Of a stretch of DNA of 64,000 bases, positions 38,741 to 48,455 are shown piece by piece (position 1 is the first letter of the stretch; every line of letters starts with the position of its first letter). Under the pieces are notes generated by a model. It did no database searches and was not told the origin of the DNA. It saw only the letters and a list, made by a program, of their open reading frames with translations. Source of the stretch: Gracilaria domingensis (Eukaryota; Rhodophyta; Florideophyceae; Gracilariales; Gracilariaceae). A program made the translations under genes and the position numbers. The DNA is taken from contig VCMS01000005.1 in NCBI GenBank assembly GCA_022539475.1, positions 248,001-312,000 of the forward strand, read 5' to 3'.

Positions 38741-41700
38741 ATGCCGACCAATTCAACTCCGTCGCTCCCAACATCTCCATCCCCAACACGAAAAGCATTT
38801 TCGAGCCAACATAATGTCTGGAACAAGCTTCTTTTTCGAGCTGAAAAGCGAGGTCCCCAAATAGAATCGCATCTCTACCTTCCTCGCGATCCTGGAGATG
38901 ATCACTTACGGGCTTCTTTCGAAGACTACCTCATCAATCATGAGTTGCAGATAGAAGCTGTTTTCCGGATTCCAGTGCGAGCGCCTGCGCGACCGAAGCG
39001 GAAAGCCGCGAAGAGGTGCATACCGCATCCATCTACGTACAGAGCCCAAGAACCCCGAGCACTCGCTGTTGCTCCTCTTGAAGCGGACGACAACCGATTT
39101 GATGTTGTCTTAGTTGACGATGTTCTTGCGTCAACACTGCCCTCGACAAATGGAAGTGATGATTACGTCATAAGACGGAAAAATACTGGCAAGTCGAATG
39201 AGTCGGGAAGTGACATTCCACGCTCTCAGCGTTTGAGGAACGACCGGGCTTTATACTCTGAGCCAAGCACGAAACCATCTCTCCTTGTACTTCCACAACA
39301 ACATGCCCCAGAGCGTTCAAGACGTCGGGTGTCGAAGTCGACTCCGTTATCAACTCTTCACAATCCGCTTTCTAGTCTGGAGCCTTCCGAAGACTCCCCG
39401 ACTCTATATAGCTGTGATTCGAGAGCAGTAGCGTCTCGCATTGAGTCCACGCCAGATGTACGGGTGGAGGACTCGTCACTCGATGTTGTCCCTATGGTGC
39501 CTAGTTCAGGCAGAAGGGCAAAATCGGGTGGAACGAAGCGTGACTCTCATAAGTCTAACAGTCGTAGGCGTTTGAAACGAGCAAAGCATAGCGGTGATGG
39601 AGATATGGTACCAGATGTTTTCTCTCTCTCTCCGCGTTCATGTGGGTCTGAAATGTCAAAGCCTGAAGCTGGAGTTGCAGAACCCAGACGATTTAAAAGC
39701 ATCGTGAATCTGTGTTCTTCTGATGATGATGATATAGTCTGGTCTGATGGTATAGGATCAAAACCCAACCGATTCAAGCGCAATTCCAAGAAGCCCGAAG
39801 GAAATGAGAGTTTGGGACGAACAAAAATCGGGTTCAGAGCAGATGCACCCATGCGCGGAACAGATCCGTTTTCATTATCTGAAGATGCGATAGGGTTTAA
39901 TATTGCAAGAGTTAAATCGAACAGAGCGAAACGCGATTCCAAGGAAGCTAAAGGTCGTGGAAGCTTGAACAGAACAGTATCCCATTCTAAAGCAGATACG
40001 TATGTTCGCGAAACGGATCTCCTTTCATTTTCTGAAGACGATTTGGTGGGTTCTGCTGCTGCACGAACAAAGTCGAACCGAACGAAACGCTATGCTAGGA
40101 AGACCAAAGGTCGTGGAAGGTCCAACAGAACGACATCCCGGTCTACGGCAGATGCATCTGTACGCGAAATGGATCTCCTTTCATGTTCTGAGGATGATTT
40201 AGTGAGTTTTGCGGCCGCGGGAACAAGATCGCACCGAGTGAAACGCGATGCGAAGAAGGCTGAAGGTCGTGGAGGCTCAAACAGAGCAAAAACGGCCTCT
40301 AAAGCATGTGACCCCATGCCCCAAACAGATTTGTTTTCGGGATCTGAGGATGATGTGGTAGTGGGGTTCGATGGTGCAAGAGTAAACGCGAAAGGAGCGA
40401 AGCGCGGTTCTAAGAAAGCCAAAGTTCGCGAAAGCTTAAAAGGAACAAAACACGGTTCTAAGGCAGATGTGCGCATGCGCCAAACGGACCCGTTTTCATT
40501 ATCTGAAGATGACGTGGTAGGGTTTGATGGTGCGAGAGTAAAATCAAATGGAGCGAAACCCGATTCTAAGGCGGCCAACGGTCGTGGAAGCACAAGCGCA
40601 GCAAAAGCCAATTCTAAAGAAGATGTGCCTGTACACGAGACGGACCTCCTTTCATTCTCTGAAGACGTTGTGGCGGTGTTCGAAGCTGGAAAAACTAAAA
40701 CCAGAGAGACAGAATGCGATTCTAGCGGTCCTGAGGTGCGTGGAAGCTTGAACGGAAGAAAGCAAGGTTCCAAAGGAGATGCATCATTGCGCGTTATGTC
40801 TCTGTCTTCTTCTGAGGATGATGTATCGCATCCTGAAGCTGTCGCTTGCCATCGACCAAGGTTTGCTTTTCGGAAGTCAGTTGGTAGTATAGTGCCAACT
40901 CAAGCGTCTTGTGATGTGGATGAACAGTATAGCTCCGAATCTGGGATTCTTGCGTTACCTCCTGACTGCCAGGAAACACATTTGGCATCAAACCAATCAT
41001 CTTCATGTAACGCTGGTCAGAGAAACGATGAGGGCCATGAAGAAACTGCTTCAAAACACAAGCATGAGAACAAGATGTTGCTTCCACTAGGGCTTCGTCG
41101 TGTTGGAGTCAAGGTGAAAAACAAGCGAGCCGAATCGAACAAATCATTGAGTCCAGCTCAAACCGAAAGCATGCGTACTTTCCGTCGCGATGGAAAGAGG
41201 CGAGCATCTAGCACTCTAGCAAGACGTTTAATGATTCGATCACAGCCACAGAAAATGAGCGAAGTTCATATGAGTTTGCAACCGACGGAAACGCCTGGCA
41301 ACAAAAACCAGAATATACGTTCGAAGACGATGACTGCTAGTAATGCTCTAAGTTCCGATCTGGAGATCGACGGAAGCTCTGGGGGAGAAGATTCTGGGAA
41401 TCTTAAAGATTCTGCTATCCCGGCATCTAGTAATTGCAGTGAAGACGTAAGCCATAAAGGCCGTTGCAGCCCACATGATGTATCTGAGGGCAGACTTCTG
41501 CGAAAGCCGAAGACAATGCCAACGCCGACTTGTATTGGGAAAAGACGTCAACTAACGATTCCTCTCACATTGCGTGTCAGACAACCTAGAGACGTAGATA
41601 TGTGCCAAAGTCCTGAAAAGAGACGCAGAACAGGCGGAGTTGGGAGAAAAGAGAAATCGAAGAACCGTTCGAAATCGGCCCCGGGAAGGAAAAATTCCAG

Positions 41701-42355
41701 GGGACAAGTAGGAAAGAGAAGAAGCGAACCCGAGAGAGAAAGCATGGCTCTCGATAAGCAATTGTGTCAATCTTCATCTCACCCTGGTCACGTTGCAATG
41801 AAAGATCAGGATATCGCTGTAGGAAAGGAGTTGAATATTTCTCTATCACGCCAGAGATACCCATTGCGATCTAGTAAGCAAGTATCAGAACACGTTTCAG
41901 ATTCGCCAACCACCAGAAGGGCGGCAAAGTACGTAGGTCGAAAATCATACGACTCGATCCTGGCCCAAACAACAGATTCTTCCGAGCCTTCGCGCGACGC
42001 TCAGCTTGGGGCCATACCATCCTCTGAACTATTACCTGCAAACGTGAATGAAGGACTTGGGTTCGAGGGAAGTCGTCCTTCGGGTGATGGTGACGTAGAG
42101 GCCAAAAGGTTGTTTTCAGGGAAAACGTCACCGTCGAAAGGGTTACATAGAAAAGCGAGGGCAGACATATTTCGAAGACAGAGTTCGTCTTCGAGAAAGT
42201 GGAAGAAGGACAACGTGACTGCTCGTGGCAAGAGAAGACGGGTTAGAGGGGAAAACGGTTCAAAGCGTTTTGGTCTAAGTGGAAGTGATGTTACGTTTCC
42301 ACCTTTAGGGTCACTTCGAAAACGAGGTACAAGGAAGAGTAAACATTTTGGATGA
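38741..42355 (+). CDS. Large basic nuclear protein with tandem SEDD repeats
   Basis: The ATG at 38741 gives 1,204 residues; the extension to 38729 starts with TTG. I do not recognise the family. Residues 20-85 may form a small N-terminal domain (NVWNKLLFRAEKRGPQIESH, then FEDYLINHELQIEAVF). The central part (about residues 345-695) has seven repeats of roughly 48 residues. Each joins a basic stretch (NRxKRxSKKxxGRGS) to an acidic serine motif such as DLLSFSEDDLVGS or DPFSLSEDDVVGF. An earlier IVNLCSSDDDDIV is a good match to a SUMO-interaction motif. The rest is Lys/Arg/Ser-rich with many possible nuclear signals (RRTGGVGRKEKSKNRSKS, RGKRRRVRGENGSKR). It resembles disordered chromatin scaffolds such as repair or SUMO-pathway factors. 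Function is unknown. Confidence 0.75.
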   Translation: MPTNSTPSLPTSPSPTRKAFSSQHNVWNKLLFRAEKRGPQIESHLYLPRDPGDDHLRASFEDYLINHELQIEAVFRIPVRAPARPKRKAAKRCIPHPSTYRAQEPRALAVAPLEADDNRFDVVLVDDVLASTLPSTNGSDDYVIRRKNTGKSNESGSDIPRSQRLRNDRALYSEPSTKPSLLVLPQQHAPERSRRRVSKSTPLSTLHNPLSSLEPSEDSPTLYSCDSRAVASRIESTPDVRVEDSSLDVVPMVPSSGRRAKSGGTKRDSHKSNSRRRLKRAKHSGDGDMVPDVFSLSPRSCGSEMSKPEAGVAEPRRFKSIVNLCSSDDDDIVWSDGIGSKPNRFKRNSKKPEGNESLGRTKIGFRADAPMRGTDPFSLSEDAIGFNIARVKSNRAKRDSKEAKGRGSLNRTVSHSKADTYVRETDLLSFSEDDLVGSAAARTKSNRTKRYARKTKGRGRSNRTTSRSTADASVREMDLLSCSEDDLVSFAAAGTRSHRVKRDAKKAEGRGGSNRAKTASKACDPMPQTDLFSGSEDDVVVGFDGARVNAKGAKRGSKKAKVRESLKGTKHGSKADVRMRQTDPFSLSEDDVVGFDGARVKSNGAKPDSKAANGRGSTSAAKANSKEDVPVHETDLLSFSEDVVAVFEAGKTKTRETECDSSGPEVRGSLNGRKQGSKGDASLRVMSLSSSEDDVSHPEAVACHRPRFAFRKSVGSIVPTQASCDVDEQYSSESGILALPPDCQETHLASNQSSSCNAGQRNDEGHEETASKHKHENKMLLPLGLRRVGVKVKNKRAESNKSLSPAQTESMRTFRRDGKRRASSTLARRLMIRSQPQKMSEVHMSLQPTETPGNKNQNIRSKTMTASNALSSDLEIDGSSGGEDSGNLKDSAIPASSNCSEDVSHKGRCSPHDVSEGRLLRKPKTMPTPTCIGKRRQLTIPLTLRVRQPRDVDMCQSPEKRRRTGGVGRKEKSKNRSKSAPGRKNSRGQVGKRRSEPERESMALDKQLCQSSSHPGHVAMKDQDIAVGKELNISLSRQRYPLRSSKQVSEHVSDSPTTRRAAKYVGRKSYDSILAQTTDSSEPSRDAQLGAIPSSELLPANVNEGLGFEGSRPSGDGDVEAKRLFSGKTSPSKGLHRKARADIFRRQSSSSRKWKKDNVTARGKRRRVRGENGSKRFGLSGSDVTFPPLGSLRKRGTRKSKHFG
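39769..40830 (+). repeat. Coding tandem repeat, ~145 bp period, seven units
   Basis: Seven units with the order basic stretch, then D-x-x-S-x-SEDD are visible within the large basic protein. Acidic cores read SLSEDAIGF, SFSEDDLVGS, SCSEDDLVSF, SGSEDDVVVGF, SLSEDDVVGF, SFSEDVVAVF and SSSEDDVSHP. The DNA copies have diverged, so amplification is not very recent. Confidence 0.8.
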
Positions 42356-45103
42356 ACAAAGTACAAATCAGTAGTTCAGAGATAGTCGAATGAGTAAATT
42401 CGGAGCATAATATAGCGCATGGGAACTCCGAGTTGCTCCCGGACACCGTTTCTAAACAGATCCTCTTTGAAGTATTATACAACGGCAAGTTATCTCTTTC
42501 TTCAAAAGGGTCTTAGGTCAGATCGTTGGCTTTACCAAAGAGTGATTTTGGGCGAGAACCGCTGTCCCTTGCTTCGTTCGCGACTTCGAAATTGACTAGG
42601 TTCTGGACGATTCGGGAGGTCATAACTCATCCAGGCGGTCGTTCAGGTCGCTGTTCGCCCTTACGGACCGGGGTGACACGCCGTTCAAAAGTCCCGTCTA
42701 GCTGGCTTTGTCGCCGGAAGAAGGCACTACTGTCTTTCCCTGTCTTTCCCTGCGCTTTTCCGTTGCAGAATTGTTTCAAAGGAGCCTGCGGCGAAGCGAT
42801 CTCCAGGGGTTTCCTGTTTGAACGGTGATACATGCTAGGCGCGCTTTTTCTGGACTGATTTCGGCGAAGAAATGAAGCTCGCGAAGGGTTTCCATGGCGG
42901 CCAACGTCTGACGTGGTACATGGGAAGTGGCTTGCGGTGTGCCCCTCTGTCGGTGATCTCCAAGGGATGAAAGACAGGGTATGTGTGAGGAATGCTGTCT
43001 TTTGCAATGAAATGCTCTAGCGGTGGAAACACCTTAGGAGACTTGAAGCTTTCTTCATACTGTGCAGTGCAACACCAAATCATAGGCGCCTCTTCTTCTT
43101 CTTCTTCTCAGAACGGGTTGGGTTGTCTGTGGCTGTGACCAGGGCTTGTTCCGGCTCGCAATTAAGTACTATAAAGCACACTAGTTGCGTCAGATACTGC
43201 CGATGACGATTACGTAAACATTATGTCTTAAGCAATTCCATTTGTAGCATCTTTAGATTAATCACACGCTCAAAAGCATTCAGATCTGTATTACAGCAAG
43301 ATTTAATGTTCAATGCATGTACAGGAACTCTGTTCATGAGTCGTCGACCATGCTCCGAAACTGCATTGGGATAGGTACCTATACATCCTTGCAGTTCTAC
43401 CCGGGTACTATTCTCAAACACCAACAATGACTGGTAATGTGGAGGGAGAAATCGACTTCAGACTTCATTCAGGGCTCCTAGCATGGGTTCATCAGTTCTT
43501 TACAATTTGCTGTGGGGGCTTCACACGAAATCAGGACGTGGTAATCGGTTATCACGTAGTCCTCTCGTGTTCAGTTACGTCCAGATAACGACATAGAGCG
43601 TTGTTCCAACAAGCCGATTCTTCGTCTCCTTCCGAAGAATAGGAAGCGTGCCAATCAAATCCATCATAGTGAAGAAATAGGGTGGATGTCTTTGAATCCT
43701 TGTCACATAAAACCGTGTATCTATAAATCTTGATAGCGAGGTATGATTTAGATCTCGCATCCAGTATCGCAGATTACGCAGCCCGAGGGCGGTATTTTCG
43801 AAACCATCTCCGATGCAAGAAGAATGAGAGCCTGGTTACTAATCAGTCTTCAAGTCAGACTGCAGTTAACAGACACATGCAATAGGAATACTCTGCTACC
43901 GCAGAATTTTAAATGTTGAAATGCAAGCGAAACATGATTGAAGCTCACAGAATGACGAGCACTTTCGCTCTTCTTCGATCTGGTTGACGTCGGCGACCGG
44001 ACGACCGAGGGACCGAGTGCACTTCGCGGCACAAATCTTCACAAGTCCGCATTCATCTGATCCCTTGAAACACATACTGCCGGGAGAGCTCTTTGGGTAT
44101 CTGTTGCAAATTTTTCCAACTGGGTTGTGGATCAGTGTCTTTCCTGCTGTGACGGCTTTAGAATACGCAACGAAGCGCGAAAACACATAAGATTAGGAGC
44201 TATGTGTTAATGCATTCAGAAACATGTTCGTAATATCCAAACCAGTCAAGAGGTGAAGTGAGAAGTTACCACTCCTTAACTCAAGGACCTTAACACCTTC
44301 ATTCCTCGAACCATCGTGAAAAGCTGGACTTCATCTTGATATCCAGCTTTCCATATGATGTATTCAAATCACGGAAGCGTCTTGCGCCAAAGCTACATCG
44401 CTGTACATTCCAGCTTCTTTAGCAGTTCACTCTTAACTTGTGGCGGATGCGCTGAGAACTGAGCAAGCATAATTTCGTACGTGTAACTTCGGCGACCCAA
44501 GTAAGTCGCCCGAGAGGTTCAGTTGTGAAGGGGAAGCTTTAAAATACAGTTTCTCAACAGCATTACAAGGGTATAGTATAGGCAGATGAGGTTGCAGTTC
44601 ACCCATCGTCCGAGCCATTCTCGGAAAGCACATATGTGTAGACCACTGCACAACATGATCGCGATTTGTCTTCGGAGTACGTCTACTTCACCAACTGGAA
44701 TTAATGACAGGCAAACCGGCAATGACAGCACGTAGGCAGAAACTTTACAAGTGCTGGTGAAATAACTGCCAAACAAAGACAACCTCGTCGTCGGAAATGA
44801 ACGGGGGATCCATGATCAAGACGACGTGAACAGATAACAATTTGCGGTATGATATAAACAAGAGCTAAAACATATCTTGGCACTGGGATGAAAGACGAAG
44901 GGGAATGCTTTGTCTCAAGGACTGTAGGGCTAAGATTGCGTTATAAGTGAATGAGCACGACAAGCGCCCTGCGGATTACGAACGTGAAACGGTTTAGAGT
45001 GAAACTCATATCCCTGAATCTGTAGAACACGCATGATAGCGAGCTCGCACTCAATGAAATCACAAACTCGATCGGTTTCAAATGTATGAGACACAAGGGC
45101 ATC
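42356..45103. other. Long gene-poor region
   Basis: This 2.75 kb stretch lies between the repeat-protein stop and the UAF30-like stop, so the flanking genes are convergent. That makes its length unusual in a compact genome. Open frames of up to 126 codons (42627-43007, minus) show no domains. It contains a decamer duplication (TGTCTTTCCC twice, 42731-42750), a CTT repeat near 43089-43108 and an inverted repeat near 44320-44350. A non-coding RNA gene is possible; none was identified. Confidence 0.4.
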
Positions 45104-46042
45104 TTACTGAATCTTGGTCATGTGAGCGCTAAGATACTTGGCGATACCCATATTACTGACGGTTTTGGAACCATCGAAGATGGCCATGAGCTTTTCATCG
45201 CATAGGATTCTCTTTCCGTCATCTGGGTCCTTGAGCTCATTCTCTCGAATGTACTGCCATATCTTCTTCACCACGTCAGTTCGAGAGAGTTGGGTTTCAC
45301 CACATACTGCACTGAGGGCGTCAGACAGCTGCATTGGTTTTGAAAATGCAGTCTTCCGGGGGCGGTCTGGATCAGACTTGACCTGTTTAGGTCGTTTAGC
45401 TGGGCGAGGCTGGGGTGGATTGAGAGCTTCCTTCTGTTTGCGGATGATCTTTTCTTGAATTATTTTTTCCTCACACTTCTTCGCCAACTCTTGTATGTGC
45501 TCGTCACAATCCTCGGGCTTCAAAACAAGACCCGAGACAACCTTGGCAAGAGAAAAATACGTAAAACTGTCCACCGATAGCGCAGCCTTCAATGCGTCAT
45601 CGCACAGGATTCGACGGCGGTCAGATGGGTCATTGAGGTCGTGCTTCTTTGCATAAGCGGAGATTCTCTTGGGAATATGAGAACGTGAGATGACAGTCTC
45701 TCCCATGAAGTTTGCCAAAGGCTCAGCCAAGACGACGGCGCGCTCTAGACCAGTGAGCTTTACAGGCTTTGGTGGCTTGGGTTCAGACGCGGATGACTTT
45801 CTCTTTGAGCCCGCTGAAGTGGAGGGTTGATCCGATTGAAGCTCATCGCCTTGAAAGGAGGCGAGAAAGTCGTCAATCTTACTGCGAACCAAGGACTTCT
45901 GCTCATTGAGCTGCGCAGGCGGCAGGTCAAATTTGTCACTGAGCATGGACATGACCATTCGCAAGGTGATGCGCTCCAGATCATTGTTACGAAGGATTTC
46001 GTTGATAGCTTCGGTGAGAGTTTCTTCGGACGGGTTAGCCAT
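45104..46042 (-). CDS. DEK_C plus double SWIB/MDM2 protein (UAF30/TRI1-like)
   Basis: The ATG at 46042 gives 312 residues. The frame continues upstream to 46282 through the poly-C leader; I rejected that part. Residues 1-62 match a DEK C-terminal domain (EAINEILRNNDLERITLRMV). Two SWIB/MDM2 domains follow, at about 100-175 (AVVLAEPLANFMGETVISRS) and 235-310 (QLSDALSAVCGETQLSRTDV), each with the ending ILCDxxL...F. A basic linker (PAKRPKQVKSDPDRPRK) lies between. Yeast UAF30 has a DEK_C and a SWIB domain and activates RNA polymerase I transcription; plants and algae have versions with two SWIB domains. The protein is likely nuclear and chromatin-bound. It is divergent from the phycobiliprotein lyase gene. 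Confidence 0.9.
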   Translation of the reverse strand: MANPSEETLTEAINEILRNNDLERITLRMVMSMLSDKFDLPPAQLNEQKSLVRSKIDDFLASFQGDELQSDQPSTSAGSKRKSSASEPKPPKPVKLTGLERAVVLAEPLANFMGETVISRSHIPKRISAYAKKHDLNDPSDRRRILCDDALKAALSVDSFTYFSLAKVVSGLVLKPEDCDEHIQELAKKCEEKIIQEKIIRKQKEALNPPQPRPAKRPKQVKSDPDRPRKTAFSKPMQLSDALSAVCGETQLSRTDVVKKIWQYIRENELKDPDDGKRILCDEKLMAIFDGSKTVSNMGIAKYLSAHMTKIQ

Positions 46043-46687
46043 GGTAAGGGGGGGGGGGGGGTGGGAAGGTGGGGTTGAGGGGAGTTTGGGAAAGGGGTTG
46101 GGCGGGCGATGAGGGAGAAGGGGCGAGAGCTGGAGTGGCGGTTGTGAGACGGACGTGAGCTGGAGGCGAGGGGTATTTAAGGGCAGAGAGGGTTGCGCTT
46201 GGGCGGGAGCGCTGCGGTCGAGTCTAGCTAGAGGCGGCGAAGCGAAGAGTCTACGGTACGCTAAGAGCGCCAAAAAGCGCAATTCTAACTAGGCGCGCGC
46301 CAGGCGTTTAGGCCGGAATCTAGATATGTTCGGACGTAAACCGCAGTGTATGAGGCGGTTGGTTTGATTGAAAAGCACTGAAAGTGTGCGCTACGCAACT
46401 TTCCGTTCGTGAGCGCTGTTGGGTGATCGAGTCCGTGGCTGCAAAAAAAGCGAAAAATTAGCGGAAGGGGGGTAACTTAATAGACACGTGCGTGTATGCA
46501 GCTCGGAACCCATGGAATCCTGTAACTCCCACGCGTCTCGCAAAACATGTTTCGGTGGACACGTGGCTTCAGCAAGATCTCGTTCTCTTCGAACTTCGAA
46601 GAACTTGTTGTCGTGGAGATTGCATTCAACATCCCGCCGTGCGTCCAACGCACCGCAACCGCAAACAAGCCGACGCTGTGCTGCGCC
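46043..46687. other. Divergent promoter with poly-C leader
   Basis: This 645 bp spacer holds the promoters of the SWIB protein and of the lyase. It includes the 14-base G tract at 46048-46061. Open frames crossing it on both strands are extensions of the flanking genes. No hairpin was noticed. Confidence 0.45.
46048..46061 (-). repeat. Poly-C tract (14) at SWIB gene start
   Basis: Fourteen consecutive G on the plus strand form a C tract on the coding strand that ends five bases before the ATG at 46042. This is the closest such tract to a start codon in the window. Confidence 0.8.
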
Positions 46688-47479
46688 ATGGCGACCACCT
46701 TCGTTCCGGCCGTTGCGCCGCACGCCCAGCTTCCCTTCGTCAAGGAGCCTTTCTCGATTAGCCGCCCGCCTCGCCGCGCGGCTCTGTCACGGCCAGTTCG
46801 CATGGTTTTCTCGGTAGACACGGTCTCACCCCCGGTTTCGGTTGACAAGAGCGGTCTGCTGTCGCCCAAGTCGTTCGACAGCCCTGAGCAATGTCTAGAT
46901 GCCTTCTCAGAGTACTTCAGTTACATGGCTGGAACATGGAACTCGGAAAGGACGTACCACTATCAGCTACCGCATGTGGCTCGAGAAGATTCACAGACCA
47001 CCTTTGACGTTGAGCGACTGCGGCCGCCCCAAGTGGCTCAAGTTCTCGAATCGAACGGCGACGCAACTGCCCTGCTTTCTAACGAGCAAAAGGACAGTAC
47101 CCAGGGCTTCAACGTCTCCTTCTCGACTCGAATGGCATCTCAGTCAGAACTCGTGCGCTCCTCCACCAATCTGGCGTTCGTACCCAAGTCCGTACACAAA
47201 GCCGGCGTCATATACGGAGACTACTATCGTGACCTGGGTTACGAGGAGTCAGCTCCCATCAAAGCGACCTTCTCGTTCGACTGTGCGAAGATGGAGCTCA
47301 CCATGACCACCTTCTACACGCGCGTTGTATCCGTTGACCAAATCAGCTTGATTAATCAATCTACGAGGTTGAGACGTATTGTAAACTATAGACGTCCACC
47401 CTCATCTCAACCGATCGAAGACGTGGTGCTAGTTGGATTTGGAATCGAGCGCAAATCCCCTCAGCGGTTAGTCTCCTAG
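46688..47479 (+). CDS. CPCS: Phycobiliprotein chromophore lyase, CpcS/CpeS family
   Basis: CpcS/CpeS lyases attach bilins to cysteines of phycobiliproteins, and function in the plastid of red algae. The ATG at 46688 gives 264 residues; the frame is open upstream to 46547, but that part is not typical of a targeting peptide. Residues 1-40 are rich in Pro, Arg and Ser with few acidic residues, as in a plastid transit peptide. The mature part starts FSEYFSYMAGTWNSERTYHY, matching the family GxWxSxRT(S/Y)H motif. Later GVIYGDYYRDLGYEESAPIK, then MTTFYTRVVSVDQISLINQS and the final VGFGIERK fit the lipocalin-like barrel. The insert DATALLSNEQKDSTQ is longer than in cyanobacteria. This gene is the best marker that the host has phycobilisomes. 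Substrate subunit is not determinable here. Confidence 0.85.
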   Translation: MATTFVPAVAPHAQLPFVKEPFSISRPPRRAALSRPVRMVFSVDTVSPPVSVDKSGLLSPKSFDSPEQCLDAFSEYFSYMAGTWNSERTYHYQLPHVAREDSQTTFDVERLRPPQVAQVLESNGDATALLSNEQKDSTQGFNVSFSTRMASQSELVRSSTNLAFVPKSVHKAGVIYGDYYRDLGYEESAPIKATFSFDCAKMELTMTTFYTRVVSVDQISLINQSTRLRRIVNYRRPPSSQPIEDVVLVGFGIERKSPQRLVS

Positions 47480-48455
47480 TACTTTCGGCTTGTGAGTCTG
47501 CTGCAATATGATCGCGCTTCTAAGCGACAGCTCTGATCACCATGCGCTTTTGCACAGCGTTTGCCGGTTACACTGAAAGTGTAGGGTTTCAGTCTGAAAC
47601 CCTACACTTTGACAACTGCCGCGCAATGTAACGTAAGGAAAAGTATGCTCTGCAGTTTCGCACGGGCGACCGAATCATATGATGTTGGAGAGTTGCCCTT
47701 GTAAGAAAAGTTGTCCATTTCGTCTCTAGGGAAGCGTGAATTATGATGTGCGTCAAACTTAATGGCAACTGGCGCAGACGGGACGGAGATAAAGTTTTTT
47801 ACTCGTACCCTCGGTACAGACGACTTGAAACATGATGTACAGCACCCTTGTACAGTAAGTACACTACACACGTAAGAACCCACAAGTAGGAACTTCGACG
47901 TTATCCAGTGAGTTGAATGTAAAAAAAAACTTGAGCTTGCATCCTAAGCACTTCGCCATTTCGTTTCGCAGCACCAATCGATTCTCTTACGAGTTCCGCT
48001 GATAGCACCTAGCAGTTTCATAGAAACAGGTGGCCTTGGAGTCTCGTATGCACCGTACGCATTGTACTCTTTGCTTGGGCGAAGCCGCGATTCGCAAGAC
48101 GAGGTTAGGGATGAGTGTAGTTCGTAACGGCTCTTACACAAAATTTATTATACAATGTCCGCATCTGCAATTGTGGCTCCATCTCGCTAGGGAGAGGTGC
48201 CGGATAAGATACCCTGGCAACGCCACCGAGCATCCCCGGAGTTGATTGTACGGGTGTGGTGCATCCTGGACTACACTAGTACACCGCTCTGCAATCTGGC
48301 CCAACAGAATTGATGCCAAAAGAGATATCCATGCCCCTCCCGGCTATCTGGTTTATACACATGAACGAACATTGCCCTTACCGCTGTCACAGCTCATCAT
48401 TGAATTGCGGACATCAATCCCCAACTAACTTCTGCTCTTTCTGAAAGGTTATTAA
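47480..48455. other. Intergenic region with perfect palindrome
   Basis: About 1.0 kb lies between two same-strand genes. A 35-base palindrome lies at 47576-47610, 97 bp after the lyase stop. A near-palindrome GTACCCTCGGTAC lies at 47806-47818. No gene was recognised. Confidence 0.45.
47576..47610. repeat. 35-base perfect palindrome
   Basis: Arms AAAGTGTAGGGTTTCAG and CTGAAACCCTACACTTT are exact reverse complements around a single T. It lies 97 bp downstream of the lyase stop codon, where it could fold as a hairpin at the end of the transcript. Confidence 0.9.

Noticed and set aside
42731-42750. Tandem decamer TGTCTTTCCC
   Set aside because: Only two copies; too short to interpret.
42627-43007. 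126-codon minus-strand frame
   Set aside because: No recognisable domain and overlaps another frame on the other strand; coding evidence is absent.
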